Shown one piece after another: positions 17,377 to 26,569 of a stretch of 64,000 bases of DNA; within the stretch, counting starts at the first letter, position 1, and every line of letters starts with the position of its first letter. The notes below the pieces were generated by a model that saw nothing but the letters and a program-made list of their open reading frames with translations, was not told the DNA's origin and searched no databases. The stretch spans positions 1 through 64,000 of the forward strand of contig CAVFEH010000001.1 in the NCBI GenBank assembly GCA_963621575.1, written 5' to 3'. This stretch comes from UBA1724 sp963621575 (lineage in GTDB: Bacteria > Verrucomicrobiota > Lentisphaeria > Oligosphaerales > Oligosphaeraceae). Both the position numbers and the translations under genes were made by a program.

Positions 17377-18687
17377 TTACCGGATGGCCTGCGCTCCATA
17401 GCCGTCCAGGGCCCCGAAGAGCTTCAGCGCGTCGGCCAGGGGGTAGCGGTTGGCGTACATGGAGACCTTGGTCTCGATCTTGCCCACCTTGTTCATGCCC
17501 ATGGCTGCGCGGAAGATATTGGCCGGGGAATTTTCGTCGTAGTCGGTGGTCTCGGAGTAGGAGGCGTTGAGGAAGCCATTGAGGTATGCCTCGTTGATGC
17601 GGCCGCGGAAGATGGTGGGATCGCTGAGGGAGACGTTGTCCTCCACTTCGTCGAAACCGGGGGCGTCCTCCATCTCTTCGAATTCATCGGAGTCCACCTT
17701 CAGGGAGAGCAGCACGGCGCCGCCGCCCTGCAGGTCGATGTCCCCCTTTCGGTTGAGGAAGAAGACATTCTTGTCCAGGGTGACTTTCTTCTTGGTGGCA
17801 TCGCCCTTGGCGTGGTTCACGCCGGCGGTGATGTTCAATCCGAAGATGTTGTCCTCGATGTCGGACTCCACCATGGGCTGGGTGCGGAAGCCGTATCCCA
17901 TGGAGCCGAAGTCATCGGTGCTGCTCCAGGTGAAAAGGACCGTGTTGTTCTTGAAGTCGCACTTGATGTACTCCTTGGGATTGGAGCAGGTCACGTCGCA
18001 GGCGGTCTGGCGGCAGGCCACGAAGACGTTGTTCTCAATCTTCACATCGCCCTTGAATTTGCCAACCACGACCGCCGTGTCGCCCGAATTTGCGAAGACG
18101 CAGTTGCGGATGATGAGGTCGCCCTCATAGCGGAGCTTCGCCTCGCTGTAGATGGAGTAGCAGGTGGAGGACGGGAAGGCGTCCGTGGTCTTCTTGGCCG
18201 GCGGCTTCTGCCACATGCCCGTCTCCACGCCCTCCGGCTGTCCCTTGGTGGCGTGGTAGCTGTGCATCATGCCCTGGTCAATCACCAGGCCGTCGAAGAC
18301 CATCGGGATCTCCGGGTTGCCATTGGGCAGCTTCAGGTTCAGAATCGCCTTCTTCGCGGTGTCGTTCTTCTTGTTCTCAGGCTGGATCAAAGACGGCGTC
18401 CCCGTCACATCACGGGTGGAAAAGTCCAGGGAGTAGCCGCCAAGGATCGTCAACGGCTTGTCAATGTCGATGGTGCTTGCGCCCATGGCACCCGTGTATT
18501 TGCCAGCCGCCAGGTAGATCACATCGCCCGCAGCCGCCTTGCCAATGGCATCTGCAAGACCCTTCAGGGGCTCCTCCTTCGTGCCGGGATTCTTCTTCTT
18601 GCCTGTCTCAGAAGAAACATACCACTCGGCGCCACACAACACAAAGGACAAACTCAAGCACGCAAGGATGGTCAGAAGTCGTTTCAT
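17377..18687 (-). CDS. Exported right-handed beta-helix repeat protein
   Basis: 436 residues. Signal peptide about 1-20 (MKRLLTILACLSLSF, cut after CGA). The start WYVSSETGKKKNPGTKEEPL and AAGDVIYLAAGKY is the classic opening of pectate-lyase-like beta-helix proteins. Repeated turns follow such as DLIIRNCVFANSGDTAVVV, DVKIENNVFVACRQTA and CDFKNNTVLFT. No lyase or hydrolase catalytic set could be identified, so carbohydrate binding or cleavage is only a possibility. Unlike most genes here it has a good ribosome binding site (AGGAG about 7 bases before the ATG), which fixes the start. Terminator downstream. Predicted periplasmic or extracellular. Confidence 0.8.
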   Translation of the reverse strand: MKRLLTILACLSLSFVLCGAEWYVSSETGKKKNPGTKEEPLKGLADAIGKAAAGDVIYLAAGKYTGAMGASTIDIDKPLTILGGYSLDFSTRDVTGTPSLIQPENKKNDTAKKAILNLKLPNGNPEIPMVFDGLVIDQGMMHSYHATKGQPEGVETGMWQKPPAKKTTDAFPSSTCYSIYSEAKLRYEGDLIIRNCVFANSGDTAVVVGKFKGDVKIENNVFVACRQTACDVTCSNPKEYIKCDFKNNTVLFTWSSTDDFGSMGYGFRTQPMVESDIEDNIFGLNITAGVNHAKGDATKKKVTLDKNVFFLNRKGDIDLQGGGAVLLSLKVDSDEFEEMEDAPGFDEVEDNVSLSDPTIFRGRINEAYLNGFLNASYSETTDYDENSPANIFRAAMGMNKVGKIETKVSMYANRYPLADALKLFGALDGYGAQAIR

Positions 18688-18851
18688 GGGGAACTCTCCT
18701 TCTAGGATTAAGGGGGTGGGATGAAGTGACTCGGGGAAAACACGAGGTCGCACGGCGGTTAATATACGGCGTGAATGGAGGAAGGAGTGCACACGGCTAC
18801 GCGGGCACCTTCCTTTCCTCCCCCTTTTTGGGAGGGCGGAGTTCCGTGGCG

Positions 18852-21851
18852 CTACTCCCACAGTAATTCCCGCAGGATATCGGCGGTGAGTTCCGGGGGG
18901 GTGGAAGCGAGGGCGCCGGTGGTGGTCGCGAGGGCAGCGAGGAGTCGTTTTGTGTGTTGCATCTGGAGGACTTTTCCCTCGACTGTGTCTCGTGCGATCA
19001 TGCGGTATGCCATGACGGGGCTGGTTTGTCCGATGCGGTAACAGCGGTCGATGGCCTGTGCTTCGGCGGCGGGGTTCCACCAGGGATCCAGGAGGAAGAC
19101 GTAGTCTGCGGCCACGAGATTGAGTCCGACGCCGCCGGCCTTCAGGCTGATGAGGAAGACGCCCTTTTCGGGGTCTTCCTGGAAGCGTCGGACGACCTCC
19201 TTGCGGTCTTTGGTCTGTCCGTCGAGGTATTCGTATTTTCGTCCGGCGGCGTCCAGTTGTGTGGCGGCCATTTTCAGGAGCGTGGTGAACTGTGAGAAGA
19301 CCAGCGCCTTGTGTCCGGCGTCCAGGAGGGTATCGAGTCGTTCCTGGAGGAGTGTGAGTTTTGCGGAGGGGCAACCGGCCATGGCGGGATTGACCAGTGC
19401 GGGGTGGCAGGCGGCCTGCCGCAGTCGCAGGAGCGCCTCCAGCATACTCGCGGTGGCGGGGCGGTTGCCGGAGACGGTGGCGGCGCCGCCCAGGATTCCT
19501 TGATAGTATTTTCGGAGCTCGTCGTAGCACTCCCTTTCCTGTGGCGAGAGTTCGCAGAAGAGGACTTGTTCTGTCTTCTTGGGGAGCTCCGGGGCGACCT
19601 CCTCCTTGCGTCGGCGCAACAGGAAGGGCGCCACGGCCTGTTGGAGACGCCGGGCGGTTTCGGCGTCATGCAGGATGGAGTTCTCTTTTCCCAGGGACTG
19701 GAGGAAGGAGTGCCGGAAGAGTCCGGGATTGAGGAAGGAGAGTTGGCTGAAGAGCTCCTCCAGGTGGTTTTCCACGGGAGTGCCGGTCATGGCGAGGCGG
19801 CGTTCTGCGTGGAGGGTGCGTACTGCCTGCGCGGTGGCGCTCTGGGCGTTCTTGATGGCCTGGGATTCGTCCAGGATCAGGCAATCCAGGGAGATTTTTG
19901 CCAGGAGCGATGCGTCCTGCCGGAGGGTTCCGTAGGTGGTGAAGACCAGGTCGTATTGCTGGAACCAGTCCTGGGTGGGTTGGCGGTGTGGACCGTAGTG
20001 GCAGGCGGCCTTCAGGCGAGGCGCGAAGCGGTGGCATTCGCTCTCCCAGTTGAAGAGGAGGGAGCTTGGCATGACCACCAGGGAGGGATGCGCGGGGGAT
20101 TCCTGGTGTCGGAGGGCGAGCATCGCCAGCACCTGGACCGTCTTGCCCAGTCCCATGTCGTCGGCCAGGATGCCGGAGAGCCCGCGGTCGGCGAGTCGCT
20201 TTGCCCATCCCAGGAAAAGCGCCTGGTAGGGTCGCAGAGTCCCCTGGAACCACGGTGGTGGCGAGAGGGGCTCCAGGGGGCGGGCGTCCTCCCGTCGCAG
20301 GCGTTCCAGAGTGGCGGCGTAGCGTCCATCGGCGTCCTGGAGCTGCTCCTTCAGCAGCGCCTCCACCAGGGCGCATTGTTCCTGGCGCAGCCGGACAACC
20401 CGGTCGTTGGTCTGGCCGATTTCCACCAATGCGGTGAATTTCTCCAGCCATTCCTGCGGGAGAATCCCATAGGTGCCGTCGTCCAACCGTACCGCCTTCG
20501 TTTTTTTCTGCAACGCCTGGAGAAGTTGCGGGGTCTCCAGCTTGAGGCCGTTTTCGAAGGTGAGATTCGCCTGGAGCTCCAGCCAGTCGATGCCGCTGCC
20601 GGAGACCGAGAAGGACTTTTCCATGGGGCGACGGTAGGTGCGCCCCTCGGCGGTGACCTCCCAGTCCTCCAGGACCAGGGTGCGTACCGCGCGGTCCAGG
20701 AGGGACGGCAGGAGTTTCCAGCCCGGATCCTCGTCGGTGGCGCGCTTCACGAATCGGAAGCCCAGGGAGGGGAGGCGCTCAAGGAATTCCTTTTCCTGTG
20801 CGGGGGAGCGCAGGAAAAGCTGGTCTGTTCCCAGAAGCTGCAGGGCGGTGGAGTCTTGTTGGCAGCGGGTGTCGCCGTATCGGAAAGAGATTTGGCATTG
20901 CAGCTGTTCTTGTCCCAGGTGTTTGTAGCGCGCGGTGGTGACGTAGAGACAGGGGACCGGGTCGACCATCTCCTTTGGGACGCGGAAGGCGGGGTTGACG
21001 CCTGTCATGTCGGCGCCGCCGTCCAGTTCCAGGAGCCGGCACCACTCGCGGGCTTCCCGGACGGTGAGGGACCGTAGAGGCTTTTCCAGCAGCTCGCCGA
21101 CTTTCGGGGCGACTTGCGGCATGGCGAGCAGATGGAGTGCGTTGTCGGCAATGGCCCACCCTGCATCGGAGAGCGCCTGCCACTTTTGCAGGGGGATTTT
21201 TCCATGGGAGGTAGCCAGGGAGAACTTCAGCTGGAATGGTTTCCTGGGGAGGAGAGTCTCCTGGGTCTTTACGGACCAGGTGGTTTTCCCCTGCCAGGCG
21301 AGGGGGTGGAGGACGCGCTGTGCGCCGGGCAAGGGGGGGACGCACCATCGCAGGGCGCCCGCATTCTCCAATAATTCGCAGAGGGTGCGCTGCTTCTCCT
21401 GCGGGACCAGGAAGCGGTTCCCTCGCTCGTTGCGGGCGGGCGCGGGGCAGGGCGCCAGGAAGGTGAAGAGCGCCTGGTCGGCCTGGGTGGGGACGGTGGT
21501 CTCCGGGAGGAACGCCACGGGGCGCAGGGGGCCTGGCTGGCCTTGTGGACGCCACCAGAGCTCCATTTCCAGTGGCCCCCGTATGTGGCAGGGGATCCCG
21601 GGGAGCCGTAGGACATATAGGATTTCAACGCCGCAATCGGGCTCCCGTGCGGGGCGGTACTCCGCGGGGCGTGATGTCTGTCGCAGAGAGGAGTCGGCGA
21701 ACTTTTCGCCGTGGGCCAGCTTCGCCTGCCGACGGAGATATCCCCGCTCGTACTCCACCGTCTGCCCCTGGGAGTCCTGTCGGATGTCCCGTTGCGCCCG
21801 GATGCTTTTCCTCGGGCGTTTCAGGGGTTCTACCGTCAGCTCGTCATCCAT
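18852..21851 (-). CDS. SNF2/SWI2-family DNA-dependent ATPase (bacterial HepA/RapA-like helicase)
   Basis: 999 residues. The C-terminal half is a full SNF2 motor: Walker A DDMGLGKT (about 560), DESQAIKN in place of the usual DEAQ (about 658), TGTPVEN, and in the second lobe SLKAGGVGLNL, LDPWWNPAAEAQAIDRCYRIGQ. The N-terminal 500 residues are helical and strand-rich with no identified zinc finger of the SWIM type. Family members remodel protein-DNA complexes, for example stalled RNA polymerase. The gene begins 36 bases after the DUF1846 gene and may share its transcript. Start MDDELTVEP; no Shine-Dalgarno. Confidence 0.88.
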   Translation of the reverse strand: MDDELTVEPLKRPRKSIRAQRDIRQDSQGQTVEYERGYLRRQAKLAHGEKFADSSLRQTSRPAEYRPAREPDCGVEILYVLRLPGIPCHIRGPLEMELWWRPQGQPGPLRPVAFLPETTVPTQADQALFTFLAPCPAPARNERGNRFLVPQEKQRTLCELLENAGALRWCVPPLPGAQRVLHPLAWQGKTTWSVKTQETLLPRKPFQLKFSLATSHGKIPLQKWQALSDAGWAIADNALHLLAMPQVAPKVGELLEKPLRSLTVREAREWCRLLELDGGADMTGVNPAFRVPKEMVDPVPCLYVTTARYKHLGQEQLQCQISFRYGDTRCQQDSTALQLLGTDQLFLRSPAQEKEFLERLPSLGFRFVKRATDEDPGWKLLPSLLDRAVRTLVLEDWEVTAEGRTYRRPMEKSFSVSGSGIDWLELQANLTFENGLKLETPQLLQALQKKTKAVRLDDGTYGILPQEWLEKFTALVEIGQTNDRVVRLRQEQCALVEALLKEQLQDADGRYAATLERLRREDARPLEPLSPPPWFQGTLRPYQALFLGWAKRLADRGLSGILADDMGLGKTVQVLAMLALRHQESPAHPSLVVMPSSLLFNWESECHRFAPRLKAACHYGPHRQPTQDWFQQYDLVFTTYGTLRQDASLLAKISLDCLILDESQAIKNAQSATAQAVRTLHAERRLAMTGTPVENHLEELFSQLSFLNPGLFRHSFLQSLGKENSILHDAETARRLQQAVAPFLLRRRKEEVAPELPKKTEQVLFCELSPQERECYDELRKYYQGILGGAATVSGNRPATASMLEALLRLRQAACHPALVNPAMAGCPSAKLTLLQERLDTLLDAGHKALVFSQFTTLLKMAATQLDAAGRKYEYLDGQTKDRKEVVRRFQEDPEKGVFLISLKAGGVGLNLVAADYVFLLDPWWNPAAEAQAIDRCYRIGQTSPVMAYRMIARDTVEGKVLQMQHTKRLLAALATTTGALASTPPELTADILRELLWE

Positions 21852-21887
21852 GGGGTACGGTGGGGAATACTTGTCTTCTTTTGTTTT

Positions 21888-23393
21888 TTACGGGAAGAGC
21901 TTCCTGGTGGGGGCCAGGGGATCGTAGGTATAGGAGCAGCCCAGGTGCCGCAGGCCCTGTTCATCACCGTGTCCGGGCATGTGGGAGAGATGGACGTCGC
22001 AGCCCTTGAGCTGCGCCAGGCAATCCAGGGCCTTCTGCCCTTCTGGGCTCTGTGCGCAGGAGACGGTGAGGACGATGAGCGCCTCGGAGAGATTCAGGCT
22101 GGTGCGCACATTGGTGCCCAGTCCGTGCTTGAAGGTGGCGACCTTCTCCAGGATGGCGGGCTCCAGCAGGTGCCGTTCCCGGGGGATGCCTGCCAGGTGC
22201 CGGACCGCATTCAGGATCATGGCGACTGCGGAGTGCATGAGGCTGGAGTTCATTCCGGTGGCGATGAAGCCATCGGGGAGCTGGATGGCGGCGCCGCAGC
22301 AGATGCCGCCATCGCCCTCGCCTTCGGTTTCGCAGCGGGTGGCGGTCGCGCGGGCCTTTGCGACGACCTGCCGGTCTTCTGGCTTCAGGCCCGCCTTGCG
22401 GATGAGCTCTTCGGCGCGCTCCACTGTCTGCTCGGTGGCGCGGGCGGCATCCAGTGCGGAGACATACTGGAAATACCGCCGGATGATTTCCATTTCTGCG
22501 GCGTGCCGCACGCCGGCGTCGTCCACGATTCCGGCGGCGATGCAGTTGACTCCCATGTCGGTGGGGGAGCGGTATCCCGCCTCGCCGCCGGAGATGCGTT
22601 CCAGGAGCGCCTTGAGGAGTGGGAAGGTCTGGAGGTCCCGGTTGTAGTTCACCGCGGGGACACCATATGCCTCGAAGTGGAAGTGGTCGATGGCGTTGTT
22701 GTCCAGGAGATCGGCGGTGGCGGACTCGTAGGCGATGTTGACGGGATGGCTCAAGGGGAGATTCCAGACGGGGAAACTTTCGAATTTTGCGTAGCGGGCT
22801 TTTCGTCCCTGGTGGAATTCATGGTAGATCTGGCTGAGGCAGGTGCCCATTTTTCCGGAGTTGGGCCCGGGGCCGGTGACCACCACCAGGGGCTGGGTCA
22901 CGGGCACATACCGCAGGGAGCCCAGCCCCGCTTGGCTGGCGATGCGGTCCACCTGGTTGGGGTATCCATCCAGATTTCCGTGGAGGAAGACCTGGATGCC
23001 GTGGCGTTCCAGACGGTGCTTGAAGGCCTGCACCGCCGGCTGTCCAGAATACCGGGTGACCACCACCGCCGTCACTTCCACGCCCACCGCATGGAGGTCG
23101 TCAATGAGCTTCAGCGCCGCATTGTCGTAGGTGATGCCGAAGTCCGCGCGGACACGCTTGCGTTCGATGTCCTCGGCGTAGATGCATACAATGATGTCCG
23201 CAGTGGCGGAGAGGCTCTTCAACAGCCGGACCTTCACATCCGGATCGTAGCCGGGAAGCACACGCGCGGCGTGGAAATCCCCAATCAATTTCCCGCCAAA
23301 TTCCAAATAAAGACGGCCCTCTCCCTGGGAGACACGCTTCAGAATGGAGGCCTTCTGGGCGTCAAGATACTTCTGGTTGTCAAAGGAGGACAT
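21888..23393 (-). CDS. DUF1846 (UPF0371) family protein
   Basis: 501 residues, the usual length for DUF1846. The opening FDNQKYLDAQKASILKR and the stretches RLYLEFGGKL, DIIVCIYAEDIERK, VTGPGPNSGKMGTCLSQ, PVWNLPLSHPVN and THKTNLNSS-like GMNSSLMHSA are those expected for the family. Structures of relatives exist, but the reaction is not established; a nucleotide-like site at PGPNSGKM is suggested by its sequence. The start at MSSFDNQKY is preferred over upstream options, which add a Pro-rich stretch. It begins about 70 bases after the rpsU terminator, so it must have its own promoter in that gap. Confidence 0.88.
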   Translation of the reverse strand: MSSFDNQKYLDAQKASILKRVSQGEGRLYLEFGGKLIGDFHAARVLPGYDPDVKVRLLKSLSATADIIVCIYAEDIERKRVRADFGITYDNAALKLIDDLHAVGVEVTAVVVTRYSGQPAVQAFKHRLERHGIQVFLHGNLDGYPNQVDRIASQAGLGSLRYVPVTQPLVVVTGPGPNSGKMGTCLSQIYHEFHQGRKARYAKFESFPVWNLPLSHPVNIAYESATADLLDNNAIDHFHFEAYGVPAVNYNRDLQTFPLLKALLERISGGEAGYRSPTDMGVNCIAAGIVDDAGVRHAAEMEIIRRYFQYVSALDAARATEQTVERAEELIRKAGLKPEDRQVVAKARATATRCETEGEGDGGICCGAAIQLPDGFIATGMNSSLMHSAVAMILNAVRHLAGIPRERHLLEPAILEKVATFKHGLGTNVRTSLNLSEALIVLTVSCAQSPEGQKALDCLAQLKGCDVHLSHMPGHGDEQGLRHLGCSYTYDPLAPTRKLFP

Positions 23394-23463
23394 CGGCTTT
23401 TTGGGAGAAAGGAAAGGGGGAGGGGAGCGCATCGGGGCCATTCCCCCAAGCTGACAATGGCAT

Positions 23464-23515
23464 AAAACGAAGAAAGCGAACAGAGGAGCCAAAGATAGGG
23501 CTCTGTTCGCTTTCT
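23464..23515 (-). terminator. Strong terminator of rpsU
   Basis: Perfect 15-base inverted repeat 23471-23485 / 23501-23515 (AGAAAGCGAACAGAG and its complement). On the minus strand it is followed by TCGTTTTATG. It ends the rpsU transcript 20 bases past the stop codon. Confidence 0.88.
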
Positions 23516-23536
23516 GGGCTGAGGTCGTTGTGTGGC

Positions 23537-23698
23537 CTAGCGGATGAGACCGGCCGCGCGACGACGGGCCTCGCAGGGCTTCACGTAAGCCTGGCGGGAC
23601 TTGTACTCGTCCATGACGTTCTCCTTGTCCATCTTCTTGCGGAGATGACGGATGGCGCGCTCGATGGGTTCACCTTTGCGGAGCTTGACTTCTGGCAT
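23537..23698 (-). CDS. rpsU: 30S ribosomal protein bS21
   Basis: 53 residues, starting MPEVKLRKGEPIERAIRHLR and ending GLIR. The pattern V-x-[LV]-x-x-GE-[PS]-[IF]-[ED]-x-A-[LI]-R-x-[LF]-[KR]-K-K, then Y-x-K-P and the Arg-rich tail is diagnostic for bS21. It sits on the small subunit near the mRNA exit and anti-Shine-Dalgarno region and helps start translation. Single-gene transcript with a strong terminator. The leader carries an extended Shine-Dalgarno (AAGGGGGTGA, 23705-23714), the best match in the window, six bases before the ATG. Confidence 0.95.
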   Translation of the reverse strand: MPEVKLRKGEPIERAIRHLRKKMDKENVMDEYKSRQAYVKPCEARRRAAGLIR

Positions 23699-23704
23699 GT
23701 TTAC

Positions 23705-23714
23705 TCACCCCCTT
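23705..23714 (-). promoter_or_regulatory. Extended Shine-Dalgarno of rpsU
   Basis: AAGGGGGTGA matches nine of ten bases of the full anti-Shine-Dalgarno complement AAGGAGGTGA, six bases upstream of the rpsU ATG. About half the genes of this window show no Shine-Dalgarno at all, so this site stands out. In Bacteroidota, rpsU keeps a strong site and is thought to be autoregulated through it; a similar role here is inference. Confidence 0.7.
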
Positions 23715-23958
23715 GGGGCCATTTGAAAGGGACTTTTGCAGGTCCGGCCGACGCCTGGCGGGCCATGTCCGGCCGGAAAACGCCTTACTATAATGCCTCC
23801 TGGGGAAAAATCCATCCCTGCCGGCAGGCCGAAGAAACAGTCGGCGGGGCGGCGGCCCCGGTTCGTTGGAAATGGAGGCGGGTAGGGAACCGTCTCGCCG
23901 AGGATGCGGTTCTCGTGCCCATTCCGGTCAGCCGGCAACGTTCCGCGCCATTGCGAGG

Positions 23959-25119
23959 CTAGTTTAGCGTAGCCAGTTCCTGGGCGAGGGCCTCTATCTG
24001 TGCGCGGTTTTCCTGGGAGAGCGCGGAGTGTATGGTGATGGCATTGGCGGTGAAGCGGAGGTCCTTGGAATTCGCCAGGAGTGCGGTCATGGTCTTTGCG
24101 GCGACGGGAGCCCAGGAACCGTTTTCCACGAGGGCCACGGTGCGGTTCTGGAAGTTCCGCTCCGTCAGGTGCTCGACAAAGGAGCGCATGAAGGGGAAGA
24201 CATCCATGTTGTAGGTGGTGGTGGCCAGGACCAGCCGGTCGTAGCGGAAGGCATCGGCCACCGCCCGGGACATGTCGCAACGCGCCAGGTCATAGACCAC
24301 CACAGTCTGGACACCCTTGGCTTTCAGGCTGTCGGTCAGCATTCGCACGGCCTCTTTGGTGTGACCATAGACGGATGTGTACGCGATGGTGACGCCTTTT
24401 GCTTCGGGACGATAGCTGGACCAGGTGTCGTAGAGGGACAGGCAGTGCGACAGGTTTTCGGAGAGGACGGGGCCGTGGAGGGGGCAGATCTTCTGGATCT
24501 CCAGGGCGGCGGCTTTCTTCAAGAGCGCCTGTGTCTGCGGGCCATATTTGCCCACGATGCCGATGAAGTATCTGCGGGCCTCGTCATCCCAGGGTTCCTC
24601 CACGTCCAGGGCGCCAAATTTCCCGAAGCCGTCGGCGGAGAAGAGGACTTTGTCGCAGGCGTCGTAGGAGACCATGACCTCCGGCCAGTGGACCATGGGG
24701 GCCGCCACGAAGGTCAGGGAGTGTTTGCCAAGCTCCAGGACGCTTCCCTCACGCACCACAACGCGGCGCTCCTCGTAGTCCTTGCCGAAGAAGTCCTTCA
24801 GCATGGTGAAGGCCTTGGCCGAAGCCACCACCGTGGTGGAGGGATACGCCTCTAGGAAGCGGGCCACATTGGCGGCGTGGTCCGGTTCCACGTGGTGCAC
24901 CACCAGGTAATCCGGAGCCTTCCCCTGGAAGACGGCGTGCACATTGGCAAGCCAGGGCTCCGCGAAACGGCGGTCCACGGTGTCCAACACCGCCGTCTTC
25001 TGGTCCACGATGGCGTAGGAGTTGTAGCTGACGCCGTGGGGGACCGGATACTGACCCTCGAAGAGGTCAACATCATGGTCGTTTACGCCCAGATACAGAA
25101 TGTCGTCGGTGATCTTCAT
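23959..25119 (-). CDS. Flavodiiron protein (A-type flavoprotein, oxygen/NO reductase)
   Basis: 386 residues, two domains. Residues 1-245 form a metallo-beta-lactamase-like diiron domain with the ligands in place: HVEPDH (His76, Glu78, Asp80, His81), His144 (PMVHWPE), Asp163 (SADGFG) and a C-terminal His in CPLHGPV. From about 252 comes a flavodoxin domain with the FMN loop TSVYGHT and the later loop TTTYNMDVFP. Such proteins reduce O2 to water or NO to N2O, using rubredoxin or a similar donor, to protect anaerobes. No fused or neighbouring rubredoxin is present. Start MKITDDILYLG matches the family; a longer frame upstream does not. Probably monocistronic. Confidence 0.94.
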   Translation of the reverse strand: MKITDDILYLGVNDHDVDLFEGQYPVPHGVSYNSYAIVDQKTAVLDTVDRRFAEPWLANVHAVFQGKAPDYLVVHHVEPDHAANVARFLEAYPSTTVVASAKAFTMLKDFFGKDYEERRVVVREGSVLELGKHSLTFVAAPMVHWPEVMVSYDACDKVLFSADGFGKFGALDVEEPWDDEARRYFIGIVGKYGPQTQALLKKAAALEIQKICPLHGPVLSENLSHCLSLYDTWSSYRPEAKGVTIAYTSVYGHTKEAVRMLTDSLKAKGVQTVVVYDLARCDMSRAVADAFRYDRLVLATTTYNMDVFPFMRSFVEHLTERNFQNRTVALVENGSWAPVAAKTMTALLANSKDLRFTANAITIHSALSQENRAQIEALAQELATLN

Positions 25120-25344
25120 GGAAGGGGAAAAAGGCTGCGGGGGCTTTCTAAATAATGGTGAAACGAATCTACAGGGAAAGACGCTTAATTTAACCCGGTT
25201 TTCCCTCCAGGCAATGCCTCGCATCCCCCCATTTGAAATCCCCAAATTCCATGGGCCTGGTTGCACGGCGCCAATACAGGGAGCGTTTTTTCAGCGCTGA
25301 AAGTGTTCCCAGGGGAAAGCGTGCAATGGCGGGGAGGGGGGATA

Positions 25345-25383
25345 TTCGTAAAAGGGCGGCAGTGTTTTGACACTGCCGCCCTT
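25345..25383 (-). terminator. Terminator after tRNA-Arg
   Basis: Perfect 13-base inverted repeat AAGGGCGGCAGTG (25352-25364) / CACTGCCGCCCTT (25371-25383), loop TTTTGA. On the minus strand the tail is TTTTACGAATATC. It lies 16 bases past the tRNA CCA end. Confidence 0.85.
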
Positions 25384-25398
25384 CCTGCGTTGAATGTT

Positions 25399-25474
25399 TG
25401 GTACCCCCGGGCGGAGTCGGACCGCCGACCAATGGTTTAGGAAACCACTGCTCTATCCACTGAGCTACGGGAGC
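25399..25474 (-). tRNA. tRNA-Arg (anticodon CCT)
   Basis: Cloverleaf on the minus strand: acceptor GCTCCCG/CGGGGGT, D stem GCTC/GAGC, anticodon stem GTGGT/ACCAT with loop TTCCTAA (anticodon CCT, reads AGG), T stem GGCGG/CCGCC. The CCA end is encoded (25399-25401). It starts 33 bases past the pta stop and is followed by a strong terminator, so it may be cotranscribed with ackA-pta. Confidence 0.94.
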
Positions 25475-25507
25475 CCTGAAAATGTGTGCTGCCAGGTCTT
25501 TTCTGTC

Positions 25508-26506
25508 TTAGAGGGACTGGCAGATTGTGATTGCGGCCACGCCGACGATGTCCTCGGGGGAGCATCCGCGGGAGAGGTCGGAGACGGGGAGAGCCAGTCC
25601 CTGGAGGATGGGGCCGTAGGCGTCGGCGTGGGCGAGCCTCTGGACCAGCTTGTAGCAGATGTTGCCGCTGTTCAGGTCGGGGAAGACGAGGATGTTTGCG
25701 GTTCCCTGGAGAGATCCATTGGGGGCCTTCTGTGCGGCGACCTTGGGCACCAGGGCGGCGTCGGCCTGGAGTTCGCCGTCAACCACGGCGTCCATGCCCT
25801 CTTCCTGGACGCGCTTGGCGCACTTTGCGGAGGCCTCGACCATCTTCTCGATGATGGGGTCCTTCGCGGAGCCCTTGGTGGAGCAGCTGAGGAAGGCCAC
25901 GCGGGGCTGCTTGTCGAGGAGCTGCCGGCAGGTTTTCATGGTCGCCAGGGCGATGTCGACGACGCCATCGGCGGTGGGGTTGATGTTGACGCCGCAGTCT
26001 GCGAAGAGGAGGGTGTTTTCGCCGTTCGGAGCGGGGGTCTTGAGGTCCATGATGAAGCAGGAGGACGCGCTCTTGATTCCGGGGGCGGTTCCGATGCAGT
26101 GGAAGGCACTGCGGAGCATGTCGGCGGTGGAGGCGATGGAGCCGGCGACCATGGCGTCGCCCTTGCCGCTCTTCAACATGAGGTTTGCGAAGTAGAGGCG
26201 GTTGAGGGTCTGCTGGTGTGCCTGTTCGGGGGTCATGCCCTTGGCCTTGCGGCGCTCATAGAGGAGATTCGCCAGCTCGTCCTGCAGCGGGGACCGGGTC
26301 CAGTCCAGGACCTCCACGTCCATGCCGGAAAAGACGGAGTTGTCGGGGATTTCGGCGGGTGTGGCCAGGACGATGACCTTCGCCATCTTCTTGGATGCGA
26401 TGATCTTTGCGGCCTCGACCACGCGGGGGTCCTGTCCCTCTGGCAGGACCAGGGTCTTGTAGGCGGCGGTGGCTTTGGCGATCAGATTCTCAATGAGAGT
26501 GGCCAT
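25508..26506 (-). CDS. pta: Phosphate acetyltransferase
   Basis: 332 residues, the short single-domain type. Converts acetyl-CoA and phosphate to acetyl phosphate. Family stretches are clear: VLPEGQDPRVVEAA at the start, SGKGDAMVAGSI with RSAFHCIGTAPGIKSAS, LFADCGVNINPTADGVVDIA, and the end LPVSDLSRGCSPEDIVGVAAIT. The ATG gives MATLIENLIAKA. It follows ackA by 63 bases with no terminator, so the two form one operon that makes ATP by acetate formation, as expected for a fermenter. Confidence 0.95.
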   Translation of the reverse strand: MATLIENLIAKATAAYKTLVLPEGQDPRVVEAAKIIASKKMAKVIVLATPAEIPDNSVFSGMDVEVLDWTRSPLQDELANLLYERRKAKGMTPEQAHQQTLNRLYFANLMLKSGKGDAMVAGSIASTADMLRSAFHCIGTAPGIKSASSCFIMDLKTPAPNGENTLLFADCGVNINPTADGVVDIALATMKTCRQLLDKQPRVAFLSCSTKGSAKDPIIEKMVEASAKCAKRVQEEGMDAVVDGELQADAALVPKVAAQKAPNGSLQGTANILVFPDLNSGNICYKLVQRLAHADAYGPILQGLALPVSDLSRGCSPEDIVGVAAITICQSL

Positions 26507-26569
26507 AATGGGGATTTCTTTCGTTTGGGGAACGAGTGGCTTGGGAAGGCGGGGGGCATGGGGAAGGGG

